Under the pieces are notes generated by a model. It worked only from the letters and a program-made list of their open reading frames with translations. It was not told the origin of the DNA and did not search any database. DNA of 64,000 nucleotides from G965237725 sp965237725 (GTDB lineage Bacteria; Pseudomonadota; Gammaproteobacteria; Arenicellales; Poriferihabitantaceae), in the NCBI GenBank assembly GCA_965237725.1, contig OZ250151.1, forward strand, positions 682,001 to 746,000, written 5' to 3'. A program made the translations under genes and the position numbers. Positions 45,811-53,965 of the stretch are shown here, piece by piece (position 1 is the stretch's first letter; every line of letters starts with the position of its first letter).

Positions 45811-46824
45811 ATGAGTATTAAAGTATTGGGAATCGATTTAGGCAAGCATTATTTTCACGTATACGGTGTAGATGTAAACGGTGTATTAGTGATCCGCAAG
45901 AAACTAAGACGCAAACAGCTGCTCTTGTTTTTAAGTAATCTGGAGCCGTGCTTGGTCGGAATGGAAGCTTGCGGTGGTGCCCATTATTTAGCCCGAAAGG
46001 CATCGGAATATGGCCATACCTGCAAGCTCATGGCGGCTAAGTTTGTAAAGCCCTATGTCAAGTCGAACAAGAATGATTACCTGGATGCGGAAGCGATTTG
46101 CGATGCGGTTCAAAGGCCGAATATGCGATTTGTTACCCCCAGAACCCCGCAACAGCAATCGCTAGGTGCACAAGTAAAACTAAGGGACAGTTGGGTGCGT
46201 CGCCGTAATGCGGCGATCAATCAGGTTCACGGTTTTATGCTTGAGTTCGGGATTGAGTATCCCAAGGGCAGAAAGACAATACTCCGACTTAGAGAAGTTA
46301 TCGCCAGGCATGAAGGAGAATTGCCGGTGTCGATGGTGGTGATGTTGTATCGTATCGCCGAGGAGTACCGGTTTATATGTGATCAGATATCCGATTTAGA
46401 AGATGAGATAGAGGCGCTCGTCATACACGATGATCGAGGTCGACGATTACTGGAAGTTCACGGTGTAGGATTAATTACAGCGGCTTGTTTGTTGGCGTGG
46501 GTCGGTGACGCCAAGCAGTTTAGATCAGGTCGAGAGTTAGCAGCCTGGATCGGATTGGTGCCGAAGCAATATTCCACCGGTGGAAGAACAACGTTGCTCG
46601 GGATAGGTAAACGGGGCCACACTCGATTGCGGTGCAATTTAATTCACGGTGCACGCTCAGCTTTGCAGTGGCATATAGAAAAGCCATCGAGGTGGAGTCA
46701 TTGGGCTAAGACACTGAAGGCCACTAAAAAGCCCAATGTCGTGGCTGTCGCTATGGCCAATAAGATGGCAAGAATGATCTGGGTTGTTCTCGCCAAAAAC
46801 GAAGATTATCAGGCGATAGCATAA
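45811..46824 (+). CDS. IS110-family (IS1111 group) transposase
   Basis: This 337-aa protein has an N-terminal RuvC-like DEDD domain (GIDLGKHYFHVYGVD; GMEACGGAHYLARK; YLDAEAICDAV) and a C-terminal transposase_20 domain (VHGVGLITAACLLAWVGDA; ELAAWIGLVPKQYSTGGR, carrying the likely catalytic Ser; KRGHTRLRCNLIHGARS). It appears full length and intact. The enzyme recombines DNA guided by a structured RNA encoded in the element. Confidence 0.95.
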   Translation: MSIKVLGIDLGKHYFHVYGVDVNGVLVIRKKLRRKQLLLFLSNLEPCLVGMEACGGAHYLARKASEYGHTCKLMAAKFVKPYVKSNKNDYLDAEAICDAVQRPNMRFVTPRTPQQQSLGAQVKLRDSWVRRRNAAINQVHGFMLEFGIEYPKGRKTILRLREVIARHEGELPVSMVVMLYRIAEEYRFICDQISDLEDEIEALVIHDDRGRRLLEVHGVGLITAACLLAWVGDAKQFRSGRELAAWIGLVPKQYSTGGRTTLLGIGKRGHTRLRCNLIHGARSALQWHIEKPSRWSHWAKTLKATKKPNVVAVAMANKMARMIWVVLAKNEDYQAIA

Positions 46825-47059
46825 TTATTATCTGATAATATAACTTTTAATAATCTCACCAGGTTTGCAATTACGTTAAATGAGGTAACAGGTTAAACCA
46901 CACTACCGAAATCTGAAACATTCAATAGTCATCAAAGGCTGTAGATCTTGTAAGAACGGTGGTGTGCGTATCTACATTTTGAGCAGTGGTCACTAGATCC
47001 ACACAAACAGCTCGGATACATTGACGCAACCTAAATCTCAAAAACTTAATTGACAAACA
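46825..47059 (+). ncRNA. Candidate bridge RNA region of the IS1111 element
   Basis: This 235-bp non-coding stretch lies between the transposase stop and the right inverted repeat. In IS1111-group elements the guide (bridge) RNA is expected from this 3' segment, whereas IS110-group elements carry it upstream. Only 50 bp lie on the 5' side, too short for such an RNA. The loops and target-binding guides have not been folded or matched, so only the location is supported. Confidence 0.4.
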
Positions 47060-47094
47060 GGGGCGAGTCATACATTGAATGTTGAATAAGTAGA

Positions 47095-50000
47095 ATGAAA
47101 AAACAATCAATTCGCGGTTTAGTTCTATTAGTAATATTAATCGCAGTGACCGCTGTTGCCTTTCATCAAAGGCTTGATCATTCGGGCAGTGGAAATTCCA
47201 TTTCGAGTAATAGTCAAAACGATATTAATCGCCTTGATGCTCTATCTTCAAATAACATCGCCGATTTTAGAAATCATTTTTTTCGTTTAAGGCAAAGCCG
47301 AATGGCATGGCCATCTCGTCCAGAAGCTTCAAACAGTACATTTTGGATAAAAGACCAGCAGCGGCGCCTTCACTCCATACTGAAAGATGCTTTATTTGAT
47401 GTCATTGTTTTGCCAATTCAACAATCCATCATATCCAACGATAAGACAGCGCGAATGATGGCAGCCCGATTCGTTGCTGATGATATCCGACAACTAACAG
47501 AGCTGAACGTTATGCCTGTGGAATTCGTGCACACACTTCTCGGCGAATATAGTTTTCAATACAGTGACAGTGATGTCAATTCATTACAGAATCGCTATCA
47601 GGCGAAACATATTGTATCTTTGTACCTAAGAGATGACTTTGCCGATTTACAAAAATTTATTTTAGTTGGTGTTCTACAATCCGGCAGTGATATTCTCAAC
47701 ACTCACTATATTCATGTCGAAAAGCCCACTGATGAAAAATCTTTAAGCACATTGATATCAAGTGAAACACCGAAATTTGTTGCAACACTGTTAGATCATA
47801 ATAAACAAATCGAGACTCAAGATTCCGGATCTAACTTTAATAATTCTATTCCTGATTCATTTGAAAACCTCACGACTCCAAAAACACCCATTGAAACTGC
47901 ATTGCATTTTCAGTTGCTTGGTTTGCTCACTTCATCGAAGCAGCGACTGAAAGAGAGAACACGATATTTTGAGCGATCTTTGTTGGCTCTTAGGAGGGCC
48001 TCGAAAAACATCCCTGAGTACAATATTCTCAAAGCACGAGCACTATTCTATTTGTATCGGAGACCAGAGGCCGTTTCATTACTGTCGTCGACTAATTCTG
48101 TTGAAGAAAAAGCTTTTTTAGAATTTCTGAATGGGAATTATTACGATATGGAGAAACACGTTGAGCAGTTATCTCCTAACTTATTTCGGGCATTGGCTTC
48201 TATAGAATTGAGGCAACTAGCGAACTTATATGAAATACCAATGACCGATGATGTGATCGAATGGGTTGATGAACCTTGGAGATATTTATTTGAGTATGCT
48301 GCAAATGATGCTGACCGATGGGATACGCGCAATAATTTTGTTTTCTTTCAATCCTTGAGTGGATTATTCCCAAAATTCGACACTGAGTACGACAATGCGA
48401 CTATTGCCAAAATCTCTACTGAACAACTAACTGACGATTATAATACTGAAGATCTATTGTTCGAAACGACAATTAACAAATTGACGAAAGATGAAGGCTT
48501 AAATCTTTGTTGTTATTTTGATGAAGGTGTAATTTCGGAACTTGATATTTTGAATTTTTATCGGATTTTGGGATTAGGAAATTTTCTTCGAAGTTTAGAC
48601 AAAAAGGTCAATTTACAGGCCTTGAAGATATCCACCAGCGAATTGTTTCAACCGACATCCTCCTTGCTGGAAGGGGATCGTACATTCACGCGTCTTAAGG
48701 TACAGTCGATCAGAAATGAAATTGAAAGGTCAACGGAATCTGACCACCCTAAACTTTTACAATCACTGGTTGATAATGCGCTTGAAGTGATTTTGGGTTC
48801 AGGTGAAACAGATTGGGATTTAGTTCGGGCACGTAATGTGCTTCTGAGGCATTTAGATCATTACAAAGCCTATTTCGATTTAGATCCAAAATTAAATGGG
48901 GCTAAAGTTCGGAATCCTGATATAGGCGATTGGCCTAGGAATGTAATATCGGGTCGTCAAGTAGGGGAGTCCCATTCCCACGAGTACACAAACAATGAGT
49001 TTTGGCATTTGAAGTCAGCACACCAATTTGCAGAACCTGGGGATAGAAAGAAAAAACTTTTTAAAGAGCTGAAGAACCGATTTGATGGGCATCCAGATAA
49101 AACGGCGTATCTCGCTAGTGTATTAGAAGATGAAAGTGATAAAGATGGAGCAATCGAAATCCTGAAAAATGCAGTTGATTCTGGAAAAAATACGTGGGAG
49201 GTATATGACAAACTCGCTGCAATCTATCTCCAAGATGGTAATTACATTGAAGCGACTAATACCTATTTAATGTATCCAAATTTTTCAGCAAAAGAGCCTG
49301 AAAACAGAGTGAAATTATCAAATAGGGCCTATGAAGCGGGGAGTCATCCTTATTGGAAAGGAGAGTATCAGTTAGCCAAACCTTTGTACGAAATTGCGGC
49401 AAATTTGAATACAGGTTCACATGCGTCTCTGACAAGTGCACTACGCCTAGCTTATATCAAATTTGACTATATAACCGCTGCCCAGTATGCAAGACAAGCT
49501 GCTACCCGATACGCAAGCTATTACCGTTATAGGGATTTTCTTGCACTTTGGCATTTGTTTGGATTTAGTGAAGATGCCGACGCAGCGTTTCGGGAACTGG
49601 CGCCACGGTCAGAAACGCCATACATTTGGTCAGCTTTGTTTGTAGGACATCGGAAGAAAGCCACGGATTTGGATGATATTGCGGAAGAACTTACGTCGTA
49701 TATAGCGCTTCACGAACTTCAGCGGGATTTAGTAAAACGATATGTGGTGCTCCAATCCCGGATTGATCGAAAATTGGCTGACCAAAATTTGGAAATCTTT
49801 TCTGAATTACTCAAAAACGTTGATACAACAAATGGTCAATACTATATTGCTGTAAATCATCGTTCTTTAGCGGCAAATCTGCAACCCAATCTCGACGAGT
49901 TGTTAGCCGACAAAAAAATTGAAGGTCTTTCAACACCTCCAGCGAATAGTGTCCAGTGTGACGATGATGACATTGGGTGTTATCAACTAAGTCTCGAATT

Positions 50001-50679
50001 GGTTCCAAGCCGGCATGAACTATTTTTACGTGCTTTTCGCGATTTAGAGGCGGGACAATATGAGAAAGCACTGGAAAAATTTATTCAATTCGATATCTAC
50101 TATACTGTACAGGAGAATTTTAAAACACTTGGGTCAGAAGTCTTGCCGTATGTGGCTATGGCGGCATCTAAGTTAAAAAGGTCGGCTGAAATTGCTAACT
50201 ATTTGGAGGAAAATTACGATGGTAAGGGAATTGACACCTTTGATTCCAGAATTACGAAAGCGATTATTGATGCGTCGCTGGACAGTATTCCAAAGGCGAT
50301 AGAGCAACTAAAAAAGGCGTTTATCCTCATTCCCTATACAGAAAGTCGCGCGACGTTTAGTTGGTATCAACTGGCGGAAGTGTGTGAATGGTTATTCAAA
50401 TCAACTGGTGACGATCGTTTTATAAAAATGGCTTTAGGTTGGATGCAAGACTTTCAGGTAATTCATCCTATCCACGCTTGGTCCTACGCATTTGAAGCTA
50501 AATATTCGGGCAATAGTTCTAGACAATTACGGGCCTTAGCAATTGCTGAGTTTCTCGATTCTGAATCGAATTGGTTGAAAGACATTTCAGAAGAAAAAAA
50601 GTTACGTGCTCGAGAGTGGTTGATTGAAAACAATCCGTTTGACATAACGAAACAAATAAAAACCGAAGAACAAATTTAG
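47095..50679 (+). CDS. Large membrane-anchored TPR-repeat protein
   Basis: This 1194-aa protein has an N-terminal signal anchor (RGLVLLVILIAVTAVAF, about 7-23). A long alpha-helical region follows with TPR-like repeats, clearest at about 690-800 (DKDGAIEILKNAV; AAIYLQDGNYIEATNTYLMY) and in later repeats (AGQYEKALEKFIQF). Most of the protein should lie in the periplasm. No catalytic motif is seen. It starts 23 bp after the IS right repeat and ends 8 bp before a 43-bp palindrome, so its original promoter may be lost. The function is unknown; TPR proteins usually assemble complexes. Confidence 0.7.
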   Translation: MKKQSIRGLVLLVILIAVTAVAFHQRLDHSGSGNSISSNSQNDINRLDALSSNNIADFRNHFFRLRQSRMAWPSRPEASNSTFWIKDQQRRLHSILKDALFDVIVLPIQQSIISNDKTARMMAARFVADDIRQLTELNVMPVEFVHTLLGEYSFQYSDSDVNSLQNRYQAKHIVSLYLRDDFADLQKFILVGVLQSGSDILNTHYIHVEKPTDEKSLSTLISSETPKFVATLLDHNKQIETQDSGSNFNNSIPDSFENLTTPKTPIETALHFQLLGLLTSSKQRLKERTRYFERSLLALRRASKNIPEYNILKARALFYLYRRPEAVSLLSSTNSVEEKAFLEFLNGNYYDMEKHVEQLSPNLFRALASIELRQLANLYEIPMTDDVIEWVDEPWRYLFEYAANDADRWDTRNNFVFFQSLSGLFPKFDTEYDNATIAKISTEQLTDDYNTEDLLFETTINKLTKDEGLNLCCYFDEGVISELDILNFYRILGLGNFLRSLDKKVNLQALKISTSELFQPTSSLLEGDRTFTRLKVQSIRNEIERSTESDHPKLLQSLVDNALEVILGSGETDWDLVRARNVLLRHLDHYKAYFDLDPKLNGAKVRNPDIGDWPRNVISGRQVGESHSHEYTNNEFWHLKSAHQFAEPGDRKKKLFKELKNRFDGHPDKTAYLASVLEDESDKDGAIEILKNAVDSGKNTWEVYDKLAAIYLQDGNYIEATNTYLMYPNFSAKEPENRVKLSNRAYEAGSHPYWKGEYQLAKPLYEIAANLNTGSHASLTSALRLAYIKFDYITAAQYARQAATRYASYYRYRDFLALWHLFGFSEDADAAFRELAPRSETPYIWSALFVGHRKKATDLDDIAEELTSYIALHELQRDLVKRYVVLQSRIDRKLADQNLEIFSELLKNVDTTNGQYYIAVNHRSLAANLQPNLDELLADKKIEGLSTPPANSVQCDDDDIGCYQLSLELVPSRHELFLRAFRDLEAGQYEKALEKFIQFDIYYTVQENFKTLGSEVLPYVAMAASKLKRSAEIANYLEENYDGKGIDTFDSRITKAIIDASLDSIPKAIEQLKKAFILIPYTESRATFSWYQLAEVCEWLFKSTGDDRFIKMALGWMQDFQVIHPIHAWSYAFEAKYSGNSSRQLRALAIAEFLDSESNWLKDISEEKKLRAREWLIENNPFDITKQIKTEEQI

Positions 50680-50687
50680 TTTGAAGA

Positions 50688-50730
50688 AAAGGTGCCGGAG
50701 GGATTAAAATTTAATCCCTCCGGCACCTTT
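50688..50730. terminator. 43-bp perfect palindrome, copy 2 (possible terminator)
   Basis: This is identical to the palindrome at 42342-42384. It starts 8 bp after the TPR gene stop, and its 21-bp GC-rich arms are followed by tttatt. That position and composition fit a strong intrinsic terminator readable from both strands. Its exact recurrence next to an Rhs fragment suggests it is also a mobile or recombination-linked element. Confidence 0.55.
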
Positions 50731-50770
50731 ATTGACCCGCACCTTTATTGACCCGCACCTTTATTGACCA
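50723..50770. repeat. Three tandem copies of a 16-bp unit
   Basis: The unit gcacctttattgaccc repeats at 50723-50738, 50739-50754 and 50755-50770 (last base differs). It starts inside the right arm of the palindrome and ends at the Rhs fragment. It looks like replication slippage at the junction. Confidence 0.8.
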
Positions 50771-50904
50771 CCACGGTCTATCACTATGACCTGGGGGGTA
50801 ATTTGATCGCCCAGAACACCTTGGGCGATCCCATCAGTACGGACATCGTCTGGGTATTCCCTGTCATCTCTGCGTACGCCATTTTCAATATTATAAGGAG
50901 TTAA
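50767..50904 (+). pseudogene. Orphan Rhs core fragment D
   Basis: The frame reads TTTVYHYDLGGNLIAQNTLG through DIVWV (to 50856), an internal Rhs core piece nearly identical to Rhs A (around 35136-35223). It then runs into unrelated sequence and stops at 50902-50904. It has no start and no toxin tail. It marks the right edge of the Rhs island. Confidence 0.8.
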
Positions 50905-50908
50905 AACC

Positions 50909-51313
50909 TTAACCTGTGTAAGGCGTTGGCATTTCGTCGGGATCGATGCCTGGAACCTCGGTAATGCCTGCGCGTTGTTTCCAGTCTACAGGGTACGCGG
51001 TGTAAAAGATGACGCATTTTTCATCACACTCATATTTCACATGATTGTCCTTTGGCACATACATCATGTCGCCAGGATTGAGTTCATAACTAATTTCATC
51101 AACCACGAGTCGAAATGTTCCCTGCAAACAGTAAATCATTTCGTCACAGGTCAAATCCCAGGGTACCGAAATGTTATTCAGGCAATTAATACCACCCGCC
51201 ATGGAATCGCTGGTTGCTACAGTCACAAAGGGTTTGATATAGGTGCCGTTAGGCGGAAGGTTGTCAATTCGGTCTTGAATATCGGCAATTCGATATACGC
51301 TTGGTGCGGTCAT
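50909..51313 (-). CDS. Cupin-domain protein (EutQ-like)
   Basis: This 134-aa protein contains one small beta-barrel cupin: DEMIYCLQGTFRLVVDE, then LNPGDMMYVPKDNHVKYEC. The spacing resembles EutQ-type and other ligand-binding cupins. Metal ligands are incomplete compared with classic cupins, so enzymatic activity is uncertain. It is a single minus-strand gene just outside the Rhs island; its function is unknown. Confidence 0.7.
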   Translation of the reverse strand: MTAPSVYRIADIQDRIDNLPPNGTYIKPFVTVATSDSMAGGINCLNNISVPWDLTCDEMIYCLQGTFRLVVDEISYELNPGDMMYVPKDNHVKYECDEKCVIFYTAYPVDWKQRAGITEVPGIDPDEMPTPYTG

Positions 51314-51477
51314 CTGGAGTTCTCCTGGGTTGATGCAGGGTCAGATTAGCCAATCATCCCTGCGAGTGAATTAAGGGGTGGGAGCATACCCATCTGGAAA
51401 GTCAGAATCAACCGAAATTATGTTTGAAGCTAATGGAAAATTTACCTGGCGTATATCCCTGCGGGGTACTTCAGTAC

Positions 51478-51834
51478 CTATCCAAATGCTTTTTTAATAT
51501 CTTCGAATGTTGCGGTGATGGCATGCACATTCTTATATCCCATATTTTGCAACGTCAGTGCTGCCAGGGACGCTCTACCACCACCACCGCAGTGGGTCAA
51601 AATCAGGGCGTCGGGATCAGAAATGTGTTTGGGAACCTGCATTTCGAGTAAGCCCCTGGAAATATTTAGTGATTGTTCCAGTTTCGCATTAGCAGCACTT
51701 TCAGATTCGCGCACGTCCAAAATGGTTGCTTCACTGGAATTTTCATAAAGACGCAAGGCAGAATCCACATCCAGACATGAAATTTCTGCCTGGGCTTCGG
51801 CGATCAGATCTCCTGCAGATTTAATGCTACTCAC
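51478..51834 (-). CDS. Rhodanese-like domain protein
   Basis: This 118-aa protein is a single rhodanese domain with EATILDVRESESA and the active-site loop LTHCGGGGRASLAA carrying the catalytic Cys. Such proteins carry sulfane sulfur or detoxify cyanide. No signal peptide is seen. It lies 26 bp downstream of grxD and may be co-transcribed, giving a thiol/sulfur grouping. Confidence 0.85.
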   Translation of the reverse strand: MSSIKSAGDLIAEAQAEISCLDVDSALRLYENSSEATILDVRESESAANAKLEQSLNISRGLLEMQVPKHISDPDALILTHCGGGGRASLAALTLQNMGYKNVHAITATFEDIKKAFG

Positions 51835-51860
51835 AATCCGGCAGCTCTAAAAATAATGAC

Positions 51861-52172
51861 TTAAGCGTCAGGCTTGAGAATCTTCTCCAGATCCCCGGAT
51901 TCGTATAACTCGCTCACAATGTCGCAACCACCTACAAATTCCCCTCTCACATATAATTGAGGCACAGTGGGCCAGTTTGAATATTCCTTGATTCCTTCAC
52001 GCACTGCATTGTCAGCCAGAACGTCAACTGACGCGAATCGCACATCGTAGGACTGCAGAATCTGAGTGGTCTTTCCTGAAAAACCACATTGGGGAAAATC
52101 CGGGTTCCCCTTCATGAATAAAACAACGTCATTGTTATCAATGATTTCTTTTAACTGTTCCTGTATGGACAT
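51861..52172 (-). CDS. grxD: Monothiol glutaredoxin, Grx4 type
   Basis: This 103-aa protein has the CGFS active site (FPQCGFSGKT), NWPTVPQLYVRGEFVGGCDI for glutathione and cluster binding, and the standard length. CGFS glutaredoxins bind and transfer [2Fe-2S] clusters, often with BolA proteins; a BolA-type gene lies 61 bp upstream on the same strand. Confidence 0.95.
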   Translation of the reverse strand: MSIQEQLKEIIDNNDVVLFMKGNPDFPQCGFSGKTTQILQSYDVRFASVDVLADNAVREGIKEYSNWPTVPQLYVRGEFVGGCDIVSELYESGDLEKILKPDA

Positions 52173-52233
52173 ATTGTTGCCTCTGAATTAGGTAATTTGA
52201 TAAATATTAATTATGAAGCTGATTATATCTCGA

Positions 52234-52461
52234 CTAAATCTCGTCTGGGGTCAAAGTTTTCATGGATAGAGCATGTATCTCGGATTTCATTTTGTCACCG
52301 AGAACACCGTAGACCATTTGATGACGCTGAATCAGGGATTTTCCTTCGAATTCAGCGGTAACGATAGTCGCTTCAAAGTGCTGCCCATCGCCATCAACAG
52401 TCACCTGGCTATTAGCCAAACCCTGGGAAATCCAGGTCTGTATATCTTGTGGTGTAACCAT
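52234..52461 (-). CDS. ibaG: BolA-family protein, IbaG type
   Basis: This 75-aa protein has the BolA fold: TVDGDGQHFEATIVTAEF, SLIQRHQMVYGVLGD and KSEIHALSMKTLTPDE. The small size and position next to the mla genes match IbaG (YrbA). It probably forms cluster complexes with the adjacent CGFS glutaredoxin. The murA gene that often follows in relatives is not here. Confidence 0.9.
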   Translation of the reverse strand: MVTPQDIQTWISQGLANSQVTVDGDGQHFEATIVTAEFEGKSLIQRHQMVYGVLGDKMKSEIHALSMKTLTPDEI

Positions 52462-52538
52462 TTGTTTAATCTATAGAATTGGGGCGCTAAAACTGCCAGA
52501 TGGGGATGTTTGGTAATTTTACAATATTATTGAATCAG

Positions 52539-52814
52539 CTAAAATTCAGATTCCAGATTCCCCAATACTGCAATTTCTTTCATTTTCCTGGGGATGTTTT
52601 TAAACTCCAGGCTGGCAGAAGCGGATTTTGCATTACCTTTCCAGTAAATCAGTAGCGCCAGACCAGAGCTATCAATCTTGTCGATTTTTCCCAGGTCAAT
52701 CACATATTGATCACCGGAAAAATTTGGTGAATTCCGAAACAGTTCAACCACCGTTTGTCGGGTTAGATTGCCTTTAAGTACAATCTCATTGCCACTAATT
52801 TCGATATTGCCCAT
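52539..52814 (-). CDS. mlaB: STAS-domain protein MlaB
   Basis: This 91-aa STAS protein has DLGKIDKIDSSGLALLIYW, with the conserved Ser-Ser-Gly at the loop. It stabilises the MlaFE ATP-binding cassette complex on the cytoplasmic side. It is last in the mlaFEDCB order on the minus strand. Confidence 0.88.
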   Translation of the reverse strand: MGNIEISGNEIVLKGNLTRQTVVELFRNSPNFSGDQYVIDLGKIDKIDSSGLALLIYWKGNAKSASASLEFKNIPRKMKEIAVLGNLESEF

Positions 52815-52839
52815 GCCTAATTCTTACTATTTGATTGCG

Positions 52840-53481
52840 CTAATAATTTTTTACGTTATTTTCTTTTATGTTGGCAATAACCCCATCCAGCCCGTCGCTA
52901 TGGATGGATGATTGAATCACATTGCGATAGTTCAGCACCATATTTAAACTGCCAACGGTTAAATTGTAGACCTTCCAGTCCTCATCGGGTTTTTGGAGCA
53001 TGGAATAAACCACTGGAATGGGTGCACCATCATTAATTGAAACTTCGGTATTCACCGTTCCGAACTTCACGCCTTTCTTCTCCTTTATTTTAGTTTCTCC
53101 AAATTCCATGGACTCGTTTCCGGTGTACTTAAAAAGCGCAGAAGCATAAGTGACGATAATCAGTTTTTTAAATTCCACCGCAAATTCCTTGCGTTGATCC
53201 TCACTCGCACCCTTCCAGCTCTTGGCCAGCACCAGCTTCGAAATATAATCGAAATCGAACAATGGTGTTGCGAGCCGATCAACCAGATCATATAAATCAC
53301 GATTATTGCCTTCGAGCGCCGATCGCTTCTCGGCAAATTCATCTAGCAGTGACTGAACGGTTTTTTCAACCACGTCGGCTGGATTTTCATCTGCTGAAAA
53401 TGCTGATGTAAAAATTAGTGTGCAGGCAACGCCAAGAACCACCAGAGCACGTTTTACCATCCTAACTATTTTATTTTTCAT
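52840..53481 (-). CDS. mlaC: Periplasmic phospholipid-binding protein MlaC
   Basis: This 213-aa protein has a signal peptide (ALVVLGVACTLIFTSAFS). The MlaC fold motifs RLATPLFDFDYISKLVLAKSW and YNLTVGSLNMVLNYRNVI follow. It shuttles phospholipids between the outer-membrane MlaA complex and MlaFEDB. It overlaps mlaD by 4 bp. Confidence 0.93.
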   Translation of the reverse strand: MKNKIVRMVKRALVVLGVACTLIFTSAFSADENPADVVEKTVQSLLDEFAEKRSALEGNNRDLYDLVDRLATPLFDFDYISKLVLAKSWKGASEDQRKEFAVEFKKLIIVTYASALFKYTGNESMEFGETKIKEKKGVKFGTVNTEVSINDGAPIPVVYSMLQKPDEDWKVYNLTVGSLNMVLNYRNVIQSSIHSDGLDGVIANIKENNVKNY

Positions 53482-53963
53482 TGGTCTTCATTCGATTCGT
53501 TGTCGTCTTTACCGCTGCCCTGGCTAAACATAAATTGACTTATCAGGGATTCGAGCTGAATCGCAGATTGAGTGAACTCCACGGTATCGCCCTCCTCCAG
53601 AAAAAAATCTGAAGAACCCGGTGATAATCCAATAAATTGGGCACCCAACAAACCCGAGGTGAGGATAGATGCACCGGTATCCATGGATAGGGAATCATAT
53701 TGTTTATCTATATCCAGTCCAACTACAGGAACGTAGTCTTCTTTATCAATCCAGATAGCACCAACTCGACCAACCCGCACTCCGCCGATCATGACGGGCG
53801 CTTTTATATTCAATCCACCGACATTATCAAAACGCGCCTCCACTCGATAAGTTTGACTCGAGCCCGTTCCGGCATTACTGACCTGAACGGCAAGCATGAC
53901 TAATGCAGCAATACCTATGAGCATAAAAATTCCAACCCATATTTCGATGTTATTTCTTTGCAT
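53478..53963 (-). CDS. mlaD: MCE-domain protein MlaD
   Basis: This 161-aa protein has one N-terminal TM helix (IWVGIFMLIGIAALVMLAVQV) and one MCE domain (ARFDNVGGLNIKAPVMIGGV). It forms a hexameric ring on the periplasmic face of the MlaFEDB transporter. The length is typical. It lies 2 bp downstream of mlaE. Confidence 0.95.
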   Translation of the reverse strand: MQRNNIEIWVGIFMLIGIAALVMLAVQVSNAGTGSSQTYRVEARFDNVGGLNIKAPVMIGGVRVGRVGAIWIDKEDYVPVVGLDIDKQYDSLSMDTGASILTSGLLGAQFIGLSPGSSDFFLEEGDTVEFTQSAIQLESLISQFMFSQGSGKDDNESNEDQ

Positions 53964-53965
53964 GG

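Larger units (their letters stand above)
45749..47071 (+). mobile_element. IS110-family insertion sequence, IS1111 group
   Basis: The transposase gene lies between 12-bp inverted repeats atgactcgcccc (45749-45760) and ggggcgagtcat (47060-47071). Sub-terminal repeats of this size and a long non-coding 3' segment (46825-47059) are features of the IS1111 group. The true ends are probably a few bases outside the repeats. It separates the TIR-like pair from the large TPR gene. Confidence 0.8.

Noticed and set aside
46825..47094. Small protein genes in the IS 3' segment
   Set aside because: Only a 62-codon minus-strand ORF without features is open; the segment is better explained as IS non-coding end.
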